Assembly: GCA_964587625.1 (NCBI GenBank)
Contig: CAZPLU010000013.1
Location: forward strand, 1 to 60,537
Reading direction: 5' to 3'
DNA from: DAOPZJ01 sp964587625
GTDB taxonomy: Bacteria > Bacillota > Clostridia > Oscillospirales > JAKOTC01
Length of the DNA: 60,537 nucleotides
This document shows positions 1-7,594 of the stretch, piece after piece. Numbering within the stretch: the stretch's first letter is position 1; each line of letters starts with the position of its first letter. A program made the position numbers and the translations under genes. The notes beneath the pieces are model-generated. The model was not told the origin of the DNA, made no database searches, and saw only the letters and a program-made list of their open reading frames with translations.

Positions 1-53
1 ACTGTCCCTTTTTACGGTCTTTGCCTTGCTGTACTAAAGGGATGGGCAAATAA

Positions 54-212
54 AAAATTATATTTGCGCCTGTTCAGCGGACTACGGAGATCATTGAAAT
101 TTTTGTAAAAGCCCAATTGGAAACGGAAGAACTGTTTATTGACGAAAAAGATCCGGACTTAAAAATATTGAAACTCGAAATGAATCAAGAACATACCGGT
201 TCGGATGAGTGA
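54..212 (+). pseudogene. C-terminal remnant of an unidentified protein
   Basis: An open frame of about 52 codons ends at TGA 210-212, but an in-frame TAA at 51-53 cuts it off from anything upstream. It has no plausible start codon or ribosome site before an internal ATG near 180. The composition (an amphipathic, Glu/Lys-rich C-terminus reading ...VKAQLETEELFIDEKDP) looks protein-like rather than random. I do not recognise the family. It may be the tail of a decayed gene, or a gene whose start lies outside the window with a sequence error at 51-53. Confidence 0.25.
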
Positions 213-246
213 ATCTCAATGCATTCGATCCGAATCCCCACCTTTT

Positions 247-759
247 TTATTTTCGTCCGTGGCCGTAGCCCATGTCGTTTAACAGGTTCGCCAATGTGTG
301 CAGGCGTTCGGCGGTCAGTTCGTCGTCGCGGGCGAGGGCGTCGGCGAATAATCTGATGTCGGTGTCGAGCATGGGATTGTCCATGCAGATTTCCACGGTC
401 ATCGCGTCGCCCTGAAGCCCGATGCGGTCGATGCGCGGGTTGTTTTCGTCGTAGAGCTTGGGATGACGGTAGGCGTCCGTAAAATATTGCTTGGCGCGGC
501 AGACGAGCAGCGCCAAATCGAGCACCCGGTGCATCGGCAGCTCCTCGGACTGGCGCGACCACTTTCCTCCGGTGTAGCGCCAGACCTTGGCCGAAATATC
601 GACCTTGCCCCGGTCGTTCCACTGCGCAAGCCCCAGCGAAAGCCCCTTGGCGCAGGAGTCGTATTGTTCCCTGCCGTCGACGGCCTCGTAATTCTCGCAG
701 ACCACGACCGGCTTGTGTTTTAAAGTCGCGGGGATTTTCATGGTGTTTTTGCTCGACAT
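247..759 (-). CDS. DUF6530 family protein, function unknown
   Basis: A 170-residue soluble protein without signal peptide or membrane segment. The core, with motifs such as KGLSLGLAQWNDRGKVDIS, VWRYTGGKWSRQSEELP, RVLDLALLVC and DRIGLQGDAMTVE, matches what I recall of the DUF6530 family of Firmicutes; no activity is known for it. The start at 759 follows a good AAAGGAG site about 8 bases upstream. It is a single-gene unit reading away from the next gene, with its own consensus promoter and a palindrome between promoter and start (separate entries), so it is probably regulated. Family assignment is from memory of the motifs; function is not inferred. Confidence 0.7.
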   Translation of the reverse strand: MSSKNTMKIPATLKHKPVVVCENYEAVDGREQYDSCAKGLSLGLAQWNDRGKVDISAKVWRYTGGKWSRQSEELPMHRVLDLALLVCRAKQYFTDAYRHPKLYDENNPRIDRIGLQGDAMTVEICMDNPMLDTDIRLFADALARDDELTAERLHTLANLLNDMGYGHGRK

Positions 760-776
760 GGTTCTCTCTCCTTTTT

Positions 777-798
777 AATTCAGTAATTTCACTGAATT
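777..798 (-). promoter_or_regulatory. Inverted repeat (operator candidate) downstream of the DUF6530 promoter
   Basis: The arms AATTCAGT (777-784) and ACTGAATT (791-798) are perfect reverse complements with a 6-base spacer. They lie between the -10 box and the start codon, about where the transcript begins. This position suits a repressor operator, or a short 5' leader hairpin. Confidence 0.5.
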
Positions 799-809
799 AC
801 TGCGTGATG

Positions 810-838
810 AGTATAGCATGGGAGAAAAGAGATGTCAA
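810..838 (-). promoter_or_regulatory. Sigma-A promoter of the DUF6530 gene
   Basis: On the minus strand, TTGACA (838-833) is followed after exactly 17 bases by TATACT (815-810). This is close to the full housekeeping consensus and is about 50 bases from the start codon at 759. Confidence 0.75.
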
Positions 839-900
839 GGAGGAATAAATTAAAATTGTATCGGTATGCCGGATGAGACGATCCGGTGATTATCTTGTGG

Positions 901-930
901 GGCGGGACGCGCTGCGTCCCGCCGGTTTTT
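901..930 (+). terminator. Intrinsic terminator-like hairpin
   Basis: The arms GGCGGGACGC and GCGTCCCGCC form a GC-rich hairpin followed by GGTTTTTTGC. No plus-strand gene precedes it in this window, so it may be a relic or a block on read-through. Nothing coding is visible from 760 to 1270. Confidence 0.45.
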
Positions 931-1006
931 TGCTTTTTTCGCGGGTTGTTTTTAGATTTGTAAAAATCCGGCAGGAACATCCTCGGACGAAGCGAAATAT
1001 GATATA

Positions 1007-1102
1007 GTAAAACCACTTACCATCCAAGGTAAAATAAAAGTGGTTTTACCCAATGTGAAGCCACTTACCGTTTATTACACCTTGCTTTTCAAGTGGCTTC
1101 AC
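1007..1102. repeat. Two adjacent 12-bp-stem hairpins with covarying arms
   Basis: Hairpin 1 pairs GTAAAACCACTT (1007-1018) with AAGTGGTTTTAC (1038-1049). Hairpin 2 pairs GTGAAGCCACTT (1055-1066) with AAGTGGCTTCAC (1091-1102). All 12 pairs are perfect in each. The two stems differ at two positions, and both changes are compensated on the other arm. The loops (19 and 24 bases) are AT-rich. They lie 169 bases before the endolysin gene; no coding potential is seen around them. Confidence 0.7.
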
Positions 1103-1270
1103 TATACAACGGGAGCGGTTACCGTTCTCATAAACTTCGGCGTCGGTGCGATTGCATAAATCCTCCCGCCGATGATGAACGCAAACAAGAAATTTGATTT
1201 TAAAAATATAAAACAACTTCGGCGAACAACGCCGGAGTAATGAAAAAATTTGTGAAAGAATGAACGCATC

Positions 1271-1993
1271 ATGACAAACTTTGATTTCATCAGTTTTTTA
1301 AAAAAAGCGCTCTCCAAACCGGTGATGTATATGTGGGGCGATTACGGCAGAACCATCACCGAGAGCACCGTCTCCGCCAAGGCGAAACAATATCCCACCC
1401 GTTACAACACGGCCTATCAGGCGGAATTGCGCAAGCAGATCGGAACCGGAATCGGATGCGACTGCACCGGTTTGATCAAGTGGTTTTTATGGACGGGCGG
1501 CGACATTGACCTAGCGCCGAAATATAACGCGGCGACCGATTACAGCGCCAGCGGGTGGTATCGGGTTGCCAAGGTGCGCGGAATCATCGCGCTTATGCCC
1601 GAAATCCCGGGATTAATCGTGTCGATGGCGGGCCACTGCGGTGTCTATATCGGAAACGGCGCGGTCATCGAATGCACCAAGGGCAAGTTCGGCAACGGCG
1701 TGGTGCTGACCCGCCTCGCCGACCGCAAATGGGAGAATTGGTGCGAATGCGCCTTTTTCGATTATCAATCGGCGCAAGAAGCACCCGACGATTGCAACCG
1801 GTACAAGACCGTCGGCGTCGCCCGGAACTGCCCCGCCTGGTCCACGTTGAATCAGACAGAGCGGATCGGGACGGTTTTCAAAGAGGATAAAATTTTATAC
1901 CTGTGCGACTTCGGCGATCTTTGCGCCGTCATCTATCCGACGGCGACGACCCAAAAAATCGCATTCATTCAAAAAATCAATATCATCTTTTAG
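1271..1993 (+). CDS. Phage-type NlpC/P60 endolysin
   Basis: A 240-residue protein expected to cut peptidoglycan stem peptides. The NlpC/P60 catalytic pattern is visible: Cys65 in GCDCTGLIKW, and His122 in MAGHCGVYIG with a following IECTKGKFGNG loop. The catalytic domain fills roughly residues 10-180. The last 60 residues contain an SH3-like stretch (CPAWSTLNQTERIGTV) that may bind the wall. There is no signal peptide, as usual for phage endolysins that need a holin. The next gene encodes a holin 13 bases downstream. No structural phage genes are nearby, so this is a stranded or domesticated lysis unit. Activity is inferred from motifs only. Confidence 0.85.
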   Translation: MTNFDFISFLKKALSKPVMYMWGDYGRTITESTVSAKAKQYPTRYNTAYQAELRKQIGTGIGCDCTGLIKWFLWTGGDIDLAPKYNAATDYSASGWYRVAKVRGIIALMPEIPGLIVSMAGHCGVYIGNGAVIECTKGKFGNGVVLTRLADRKWENWCECAFFDYQSAQEAPDDCNRYKTVGVARNCPAWSTLNQTERIGTVFKEDKILYLCDFGDLCAVIYPTATTQKIAFIQKINIIF

Positions 1994-2006
1994 GGGGTGT
2001 TTTAAA

Positions 2007-2198
2007 ATGAGACAGAGCAGATTCAAATCCCCGGTCTTCTGGTCGAGCTTGGTCACGCAGGCGCTGTCCATTCTCGTGCTCACCGGCGTCATCGGCTCGG
2101 AGTGGAGAGTCGCCATCTCGGGCGTGGTCACCGCGGTTTTGGAGGCCTTTACGATTTTCGGACTGCTCAACAACCCGACCGATAAAAACGGGTTCTGA
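2007..2198 (+). CDS. Small phage holin
   Basis: A 63-residue protein with one clear hydrophobic segment (TQALSILVLTGVIG...) and a second weaker one (VVTAVLEAFTIFGLL), ending in NNPTDKNGF. The length, the charged N-terminus (MRQSRFKSPVFW) and the NNPTDKxGF ending are typical of small phi-LC3/phi29-type holins of Firmicutes phages. Such holins open the membrane so that a leaderless endolysin can reach the wall. The start follows GGGGGTG closely. It sits directly after the endolysin gene, which supports the call. Confidence 0.85.
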   Translation: MRQSRFKSPVFWSSLVTQALSILVLTGVIGSEWRVAISGVVTAVLEAFTIFGLLNNPTDKNGF

Positions 2199-2485
2199 GC
2201 GATCGATTTTAAATTTGGCAGCCGGTAAAACCGAACCGTAATTCTCCGCCATGAGCGGGGGCGTGAAAGCGCTGTGCACAAACGCGTTGATCAATGTAAA
2301 ACGTAAATGCGTTTCGCAAAAATAAAACGCAGACAATCAGACGGTTATCGTCTGACAAAATCCGTGTTGACGGTTGATTTCGGCGGCGGATGCCGCCATC
2401 CGCCGTTATAAGGCGGATTTGCGAAAATTGAAAATATTTTATCGGTTTTTTATAAATTAAGAATGGTATAAAAGGGGGACCCGAC

Positions 2486-2785
2486 GTGGATATCTTCATC
2501 GCCGTCATCGGAAGCGGCGCGCTTTCGGCCGTCATCAGCGGAGTATTCACCCTGATGCGCGACCGCAGGGCCAAGAAAGACGGCGTGCGCGCGGGTGTGC
2601 GCCAACTCTTGTATGACAAAATCAAATGCCTTTGCAAAAAATATATCGAAGACAACGAGATCAGCGCGGAAGACCTTGAGGATCTGATCGACATGCACCG
2701 GATTTATCACGATGAACTCAGCGGCAACGGCTATCTCGACCACCTGACGGAAGAAGTCAAAAAGTTAAAAATCGCACCGCGGTAA
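2486..2785 (+). CDS. Phage-type small membrane protein of the lysis region
   Basis: The 99-residue protein begins with GTG after the strong site AAAGGGGG. It has an N-terminal hydrophobic segment (IFIAVIGSGALSAVISGVF), then a basic stretch (MRDRRAKKDG) and a helical C-terminus with the pattern LLYDKIKCLCKKYIEDNEI...LEDLIDMHRIYHDELSGNG. This pattern recurs in small proteins next to holin and endolysin genes in Clostridia prophages. The role is unknown; a spanin-like or holin-accessory job is possible. It follows the holin after a 287-base gap in which I see only AT-rich sequence. Confidence 0.7.
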   Translation: MDIFIAVIGSGALSAVISGVFTLMRDRRAKKDGVRAGVRQLLYDKIKCLCKKYIEDNEISAEDLEDLIDMHRIYHDELSGNGYLDHLTEEVKKLKIAPR

Positions 2786-2824
2786 AATTTGTTTAAAACC
2801 AATAATCCTAATAAAAATTATGTA

Positions 2825-2864
2825 CAGCCGGGAAATTTTACCCGGCTGCATTTTTGATTTTTTC
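2825..2864 (+). terminator. Terminator of the lysis cassette
   Basis: CAGCCGGG (2825-2832) pairs with CCCGGCTG (2841-2848), followed by CATTTTTGATTTTTT. It ends the endolysin-holin-membrane protein unit. Confidence 0.75.
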
Positions 2865-2933
2865 GATCATCATAACGAAAATATCCGGCTTGCTTTGCAC
2901 TTTTTGCGATTTTCGACAAAATAAAAGATTGCC

Positions 2934-2955
2934 GGCGGGATGCGGGCATCCCGCC
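2934..2955. repeat. GC-rich hairpin upstream of the glycosidase gene
   Basis: GGCGGGATGC (2934-2943) pairs perfectly with GCATCCCGCC (2946-2955) around a two-base loop. It resembles the hairpin at 901-923 in its GGCGGGA...TCCCGCC outer bases. It has no T-run. Confidence 0.5.
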
Positions 2956-3030
2956 CCACTCAACGATAAACGCAGGCGTTCGTTGCTTTTTATAAACCCG
3001 ATGTGGTATAACCAAAGGGAGGTGATTGAA

Positions 3031-5166
3031 TTGCGGGAAAAAATCCAGGCGGAAGTAAAATCTTACAAGGGCAAACCGGCCATTCATCTGAATGGCGAGC
3101 CGGTGCCGCCGATGCTCTACGCCCTGACCGACAAGCCGACCGGCAACCGCTCGTTCGAGGGCATTTCGGGCTACAATACCAAGCTCTTTGCCGAAATGGG
3201 CTTCCGGCTGTTCCAGTTCGACGTCAATTTCAACGATATGCTGTTCCCCGGCGACAAGCTTGACATCACGTTCGCCCAAAGACAAATCCGTGGGGCGACG
3301 GATTGTAATCCCGACTGCGCGGTGATGCTGCGGCTGCACGTCAACCCGCCGTTTTGGTGGATCAACGCCCATCCGGAGGAATGGACCCGCTTCGCCGACG
3401 CCGAGACGGTTCCCCTGCCCGATTACCTGCCGAAATTCCGGGGGTATATCGAGGACGATTTAAAGCCGCGCGCGGCGTGCAGTTATGCCTCGGAGGTATG
3501 GTTCGATTATATGAGCAAACAGGTCGGGCGGTTTTTGCGAGAACTCGCCGATACCCCCGAGGGCGACCGGGTGTTTGCGGTCCAGATCGCCAACGGCATC
3601 TACGGCGAGAACCACTACTGGGGATTTTTACGCCACGACCCCGACACCTCCGAGCCGATGCGGAAAAGGTTCACAAGGTTTTTGTCCGATAAATACGGCG
3701 GCGATTTTTCCTCGGTTCAAATACCGGGATCGGAACGCAACGAGGTCTCTCGCGGCATCTTCCGCGACCCGCAAAAAGAGCGCCTCGTCTCGGATTATTA
3801 CGAATGCCAGCACAAGGCCGTCGCCGATTCGATCCTCGGTTTTGCCAAGCTGGTCAAGCAGACCTGGCCGCGCAAGATTTTAACCGGCGCTTTTTACGGC
3901 TATTACATCTCGGTGTTCGGCAGGGCCGCCGCGGGCGGACACCTGATGGAGCAGGAGCTTTTGACCTCGCCCGACATCGATTTTTTATGCGCGCCCGGGG
4001 CTTATAACAAGAGCTGCCGCGAACCGGGCGGCCCGGGGCTTTCGCGCGGGCTGATCGAATCGGTTACGGCACACGGAAAATTGTGGCTCGACGAGATGGA
4101 CCAGCCGTCCGCCGACGGCACGGTGCTCGGCGGCATGTATGTATTCGATAAACCGGCCAGCATCCAAAACAACCGCAAGTGCGTGATGCAGTCGATTCTG
4201 CGCGGAGCGGGTCTCTGGTATTACGATTTCGGCTATCTGTTTTCCGCCGGCTGGTGGGAGGAGCCCGAATACCGCGCCGACATCGCCAAACTCAAGGCGC
4301 TGGCCGAACGGCAGTTCCACAGGCAACATTCCGCGCCCGCCGATGTATTGCTGGTGTTTGACACCAAGGTGTTTTTGCACACCGCTACTTCCGCCAAAAA
4401 CGATCCAATCACCGACGAAATTTCGGTCAACATCTTGCCGGTCGCGGCTTACATGAGCGGCGCGGCGGTCGAGACCTGCTATCTTTCCGACCTGTTCAAT
4501 ATGCCGATCGAAAAGTATAAAGCCATTGTCTTTTGCAACTGTTTTTACATGACCGAAACACAGCGCCGCGAGATCCGCGAAAAGGTCGGTGCGGGCGGCA
4601 GGAACCTCGTCTGGCTGACCGCACCCGCCTATACCGACGGCGAGCGGCTGAGCGCCGATTTTGTCGGCGAGGCCACGGGCATCAAAATGGCCGAACACCC
4701 CTGCGCACTGCTGCCCGAGATCACGCTCGAAAATATAATCGGCGGCACGTTGGGCGGACAAATTCCGGGCGTTAAATTCAACCCCAACGACCCCGAACGA
4801 AAAAACGCCGAGGTCATGCAGACCCTGTTTTCGCCCGACGACCCCGACGCGGAATGCCTTGGAAAATACGATGCCGACGGCAGTTGCGCAGTCGCCAAAA
4901 AACCGCAAAGAGATCACACCGACTGGTTTTTCGCGCTGCCGCCGACCGAGCCGGCGCAACTGCGCAACCTGTTCGCGGCTTGCGGCTGCCACATCTACAA
5001 CGCGCATGACGACGCCCTGCTCGCGGGAGCCGGGTTGATTATGATTCAATGCCGCGACGGCGGAGAGCGGGAAATTATATTAAAAAACAAAAAGCCGGTC
5101 AAACTCGCCCTCGAACCGTCCCAAACGGTATTCTTGGACGAGCGGACCGGGGAAATATTATTGTGA
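3031..5166 (+). CDS. GH42-like (clan GH-A) glycoside hydrolase, probable beta-galactosidase
   Basis: From TTG 3031 the protein has 711 residues. I chose TTG because GGGAGGTG sits 6 bases upstream; in-frame ATG 3001 and GTG 3022 lack such a site. The N-terminal half is a TIM barrel. The putative acid/base is Glu193 in ANGIYGENHYWG and the putative nucleophile is Glu355 in KLWLDEMDQPS. Residues from about 440 on (PADVLLVFDTKVF, AYMSGAAVETCYLSDL, KAIVFCNCFYMTETQRREI) look like the GH42 trimerisation domain, and a small beta domain ends the chain. There is no signal peptide, so it likely acts on imported oligosaccharides. The exact GH family is uncertain; the distance from classical GH42 looks large. 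Confidence 0.75.
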   Translation: MREKIQAEVKSYKGKPAIHLNGEPVPPMLYALTDKPTGNRSFEGISGYNTKLFAEMGFRLFQFDVNFNDMLFPGDKLDITFAQRQIRGATDCNPDCAVMLRLHVNPPFWWINAHPEEWTRFADAETVPLPDYLPKFRGYIEDDLKPRAACSYASEVWFDYMSKQVGRFLRELADTPEGDRVFAVQIANGIYGENHYWGFLRHDPDTSEPMRKRFTRFLSDKYGGDFSSVQIPGSERNEVSRGIFRDPQKERLVSDYYECQHKAVADSILGFAKLVKQTWPRKILTGAFYGYYISVFGRAAAGGHLMEQELLTSPDIDFLCAPGAYNKSCREPGGPGLSRGLIESVTAHGKLWLDEMDQPSADGTVLGGMYVFDKPASIQNNRKCVMQSILRGAGLWYYDFGYLFSAGWWEEPEYRADIAKLKALAERQFHRQHSAPADVLLVFDTKVFLHTATSAKNDPITDEISVNILPVAAYMSGAAVETCYLSDLFNMPIEKYKAIVFCNCFYMTETQRREIREKVGAGGRNLVWLTAPAYTDGERLSADFVGEATGIKMAEHPCALLPEITLENIIGGTLGGQIPGVKFNPNDPERKNAEVMQTLFSPDDPDAECLGKYDADGSCAVAKKPQRDHTDWFFALPPTEPAQLRNLFAACGCHIYNAHDDALLAGAGLIMIQCRDGGEREIILKNKKPVKLALEPSQTVFLDERTGEILL

Positions 5167-5171
5167 TTCGG

Positions 5172-5900
5172 TTATTTTTTAGGTTTCAGTTTATAAATCG
5201 ACCAAAAATCGCCCGATTTTGCAATGATCTTCGCAAGCCAAACCTCGCCGTCCATCAGCAATAATTGATATCGGTCGTTGATCGGATAACAGACCCGATG
5301 GGTATAAACGCTGATGTCGAGCGGATCGATGAATTGAAATTTTTCGTCCCAACTGTCAAGATCGACCGGCTGAACCTTCCAATAAATCATATTGAATTTT
5401 TCGCTGGCGCCCGGATGCTCCTGATTGGCGATCAAAAAAACATAGGAGCTGATATTATACTTTTCCCCCGTGCCTTTAAACGGATAATAGGAGCTGATCG
5501 GCGCCATATACAGGCACTTTTCAAATTCGTAGACGCCGTATTGAAGCGTCGGCACACCGTTATACTCGTTGACCGCCCGCCGGATGCCCTCGGCGAATTT
5601 CAAGGCGGCGGTATCGTCGATTATCGCAGGTGAAAATGGGTCGGATTCGAATTTTACGATGTTGTCTTTGATGAATTTGCCCGCATCCGCACCGGTAAGC
5701 TCGGTTGGAATCGACAGCCCGCGCGACTTGACAAATGCGATGCAGTCATCTTGCGAGAGTTCGGAGAGCCGCGTTGTGCCGTCGAATTTAACAACCGGAA
5801 TGACGTCCTTTTTCGGAAGCGTCGCAACGAGGATGGCCGCGACCGCGCCGACCAGCACGAGCGCGCATGCGATCCAATAAATCCGTTTCTGCCTTGACAT
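5172..5900 (-). CDS. Unknown protein with one N-terminal membrane segment
   Basis: This 242-residue protein has a short basic N-terminus (MSRQKR), one membrane helix at about residues 7-28 (IYWIACALVLVGAVAAILVATL) and an extracytoplasmic domain of about 210 residues. I do not recognise the family. The domain is rich in Tyr, Phe and Asp, with patterns such as YGVYEFEKCLYMAPISSYYPF and YQLLLMDGEVWLAKI that suggest a beta-rich fold. It converges on the glycosidase gene with only five bases between the stops, and it is a single-gene unit. Confidence 0.6.
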   Translation of the reverse strand: MSRQKRIYWIACALVLVGAVAAILVATLPKKDVIPVVKFDGTTRLSELSQDDCIAFVKSRGLSIPTELTGADAGKFIKDNIVKFESDPFSPAIIDDTAALKFAEGIRRAVNEYNGVPTLQYGVYEFEKCLYMAPISSYYPFKGTGEKYNISSYVFLIANQEHPGASEKFNMIYWKVQPVDLDSWDEKFQFIDPLDISVYTHRVCYPINDRYQLLLMDGEVWLAKIIAKSGDFWSIYKLKPKK

Positions 5901-5970
5901 GTCTGCTTCCCCCTTGAGCGGTTGAGTCCATCATACAGCAAATTCCCTTAAATATCAAGATGAAAATAAA

Positions 5971-5993
5971 TGCGCCGGTTTTTCACCGGCGCA
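5971..5993 (-). terminator. Terminator after the M23 gene
   Basis: TGCGCCGGT pairs with ACCGGCGCA around a short T-rich loop. Read on the minus strand the hairpin is followed by TTTATTTTCATCTT. It separates the M23 gene from the gene at 5172-5900. Confidence 0.65.
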
Positions 5994-6023
5994 TAAATGA
6001 TTGCGGGTTTGAACAACGGATTT

Positions 6024-6800
6024 TCATTCCATGCTTGCGATCACGTCAATCGGATTGACGGATACGCCGTTTTTTGTTAAACTGAAGTGGAGATGTGGCG
6101 CGTCTGCGGCTTCCGCTTGTGCGGTCGTACCGATGGAGCCGATCACCTGCCCGACTTCGACGACACTGTTCTCTTTTACCGTCGGCTTTGTCCCTAAATT
6201 ACAATATTTGCTGACATAGCCGTCGTCGTGGGTGATGACAATCGTCGTTCCCCAAAGCAGTTCGGAGGTGATCGAGGTCACCGTGCCCGATGCCATGGCG
6301 CGCACCGGCGTGCCGACTTCGCCGGCGATATCCACGCCGTTATGCACCCGCCAGTCCTTGAAAGTCGGCGAATAGACCGGAAGCCCCCCGGAATGTTCCC
6401 GGATGATCTCGCCGTTGACCGGTATGATGAACAGCAACTCTTTGGTTTCGGTCGTCTCGGGCGAGGCATTGGCAGCCGTCGCATCCTCCGAGGATTGTGT
6501 GTTCGCGGGTGCCGCCGACGTCTGACTGTTCTCGGTCACGGTCGGCTGAGAGGGCTCGAACAGCTCGCCGGAGAGACCGCTCTCATACGTGATCCCGCCG
6601 CTTTGTGACGCCTCTTCGCTTAAGACCGTTGAGGAAGCGCCCATCACATCGCCGCCGACTCTGTTTTTATACACCGAGGTGATGAACCAAGCCGCCAGCA
6701 CAACCATTGCAATGCACAGGCCGATGATCTTGTAAAACCCCTTGCCCGTGATGTAGGCGATGAATTTGTTCTCCTTCTTTGTATTTTCATTCTTTTCCAT
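6024..6800 (-). CDS. Membrane-anchored M23 (LytM) protein, SpoIIQ-like
   Basis: The start is ATG at 6800 behind AAAGGATGG, giving 258 residues; a longer reading from 6824 is less likely. A cytoplasmic Lys/Glu-rich N-terminus is followed by a membrane helix (IIGLCIAMVVLAAWFITSVY), a Ser/Thr/Ala linker of about 80 residues, and a LytM domain. The metal ligands of that domain appear complete: HNGVDIAG and HLHFSLT. The layout matches SpoIIQ, the forespore partner of SpoIIIAH in engulfing spore formers. The B. subtilis protein has lost a zinc ligand, whereas clostridial ones keep it, as here. A vegetative M23 endopeptidase role cannot be excluded. Confidence 0.75.
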   Translation of the reverse strand: MEKNENTKKENKFIAYITGKGFYKIIGLCIAMVVLAAWFITSVYKNRVGGDVMGASSTVLSEEASQSGGITYESGLSGELFEPSQPTVTENSQTSAAPANTQSSEDATAANASPETTETKELLFIIPVNGEIIREHSGGLPVYSPTFKDWRVHNGVDIAGEVGTPVRAMASGTVTSITSELLWGTTIVITHDDGYVSKYCNLGTKPTVKENSVVEVGQVIGSIGTTAQAEAADAPHLHFSLTKNGVSVNPIDVIASME

Positions 6801-6950
6801 GAATAGACCATCCTTTCTGATCAAATCGGCCGCTTTGGTCGGATTGGGGCGGATGCCCCCGTACGATGCGTACGGCCGACCGATTCGGCTCGCAGGACTC
6901 TAAGTTATTTTTTTCCCTATATGTTTTTTTATGCACTTATTCGAAAAACT

Positions 6951-6975
6951 TGTAACGTTTCGACATTTTCTCGTC
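6951..6975 (+). promoter_or_regulatory. Candidate ECF-type autoregulatory promoter
   Basis: TGTAAC (6951-6956) and CGTC (6972-6975) are 15 bases apart and end 30 bases before the ECF sigma gene start. This resembles ECF promoters (AAC in the -35 box, CGT in the -10 box), though the spacer is one base shorter than usual. Autoregulation is an inference. Confidence 0.45.
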
Positions 6976-7005
6976 TCTTATTATCGTGAAGCGGAGGGAT
7001 TATTA

Positions 7006-7515
7006 ATGGCCGATGACCCCAACACCCACAAACAGACGCTTTTCACACAGTATTATGCGCAGTTTTACTCTGAATTTTACCGTTATGCTTTTTATTTCAT
7101 GGGCAACGCAGAGGACGCGGAGGACGCCGTTTCCGACGCCATCACCCTGGCATATTCGAAATTCGAAACGCTGCGCGACCGTGAAAAATTCAAGTACTGG
7201 TTTCTCAAGATCTTGCAAAATGCCTGCAAAAGCCGTCTGAGGGAGCGCTCGGCAGCCGTCATCCCGTTGTATAACGCCGACGACGAACCGATTGACATTC
7301 CGGACAAAAGCGCGGTCAACCCCGAGACCCGTACCGCGCTGTACCAGATGCTCGACCGCCTGAAACCCGATGACAAAACCATCGTTTTGCTTTCGGTTCA
7401 GGGCGGATACTCTTCCGACGAGATCGCTTCGATGCTCGGCTTGACCGCCGGAAATGTGCGCGTACGGCTCCACAGAGCGCTCGGCGCGCTTCGAAACGGC
7501 CTGGCCGCAATTTAG
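7006..7515 (+). CDS. ECF-family RNA polymerase sigma factor
   Basis: The 169-residue protein starts at ATG 7006 behind GGAGGGA. Region 2 (YRYAFYFMGNAEDAEDAVSDAITLAYSKF, then KFKYWFLKILQNACKSRLR) and region 4 (LLSVQGGYSSDEIASMLGL, then GNVRVRLHRALGALR) are both complete and joined by a short linker, which is the ECF layout. Region 4 has the usual helix-turn-helix. A candidate ECF promoter lies just upstream. Seventy-nine bases downstream comes a membrane protein with a cytoplasmic N-terminus, the expected place for an anti-sigma partner. The signal is unknown. Confidence 0.9.
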   Translation: MADDPNTHKQTLFTQYYAQFYSEFYRYAFYFMGNAEDAEDAVSDAITLAYSKFETLRDREKFKYWFLKILQNACKSRLRERSAAVIPLYNADDEPIDIPDKSAVNPETRTALYQMLDRLKPDDKTIVLLSVQGGYSSDEIASMLGLTAGNVRVRLHRALGALRNGLAAI

Positions 7516-7594
7516 AGCGGTCTTACGGCTTGCAAAATAATGATGGACTTGGTGCAAACCGCAAACAGCCCGTCTGAGAAAGGCATGGTTTTTA

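Noticed and set aside
3985..5049. Long open frame (354 codons) on the minus strand inside the glycosidase gene
   Set aside because: It is antisense to a gene with clear motifs, has no ribosome site, and its Arg/Val/Gly-rich composition is that of a shadow frame in GC-rich coding DNA.
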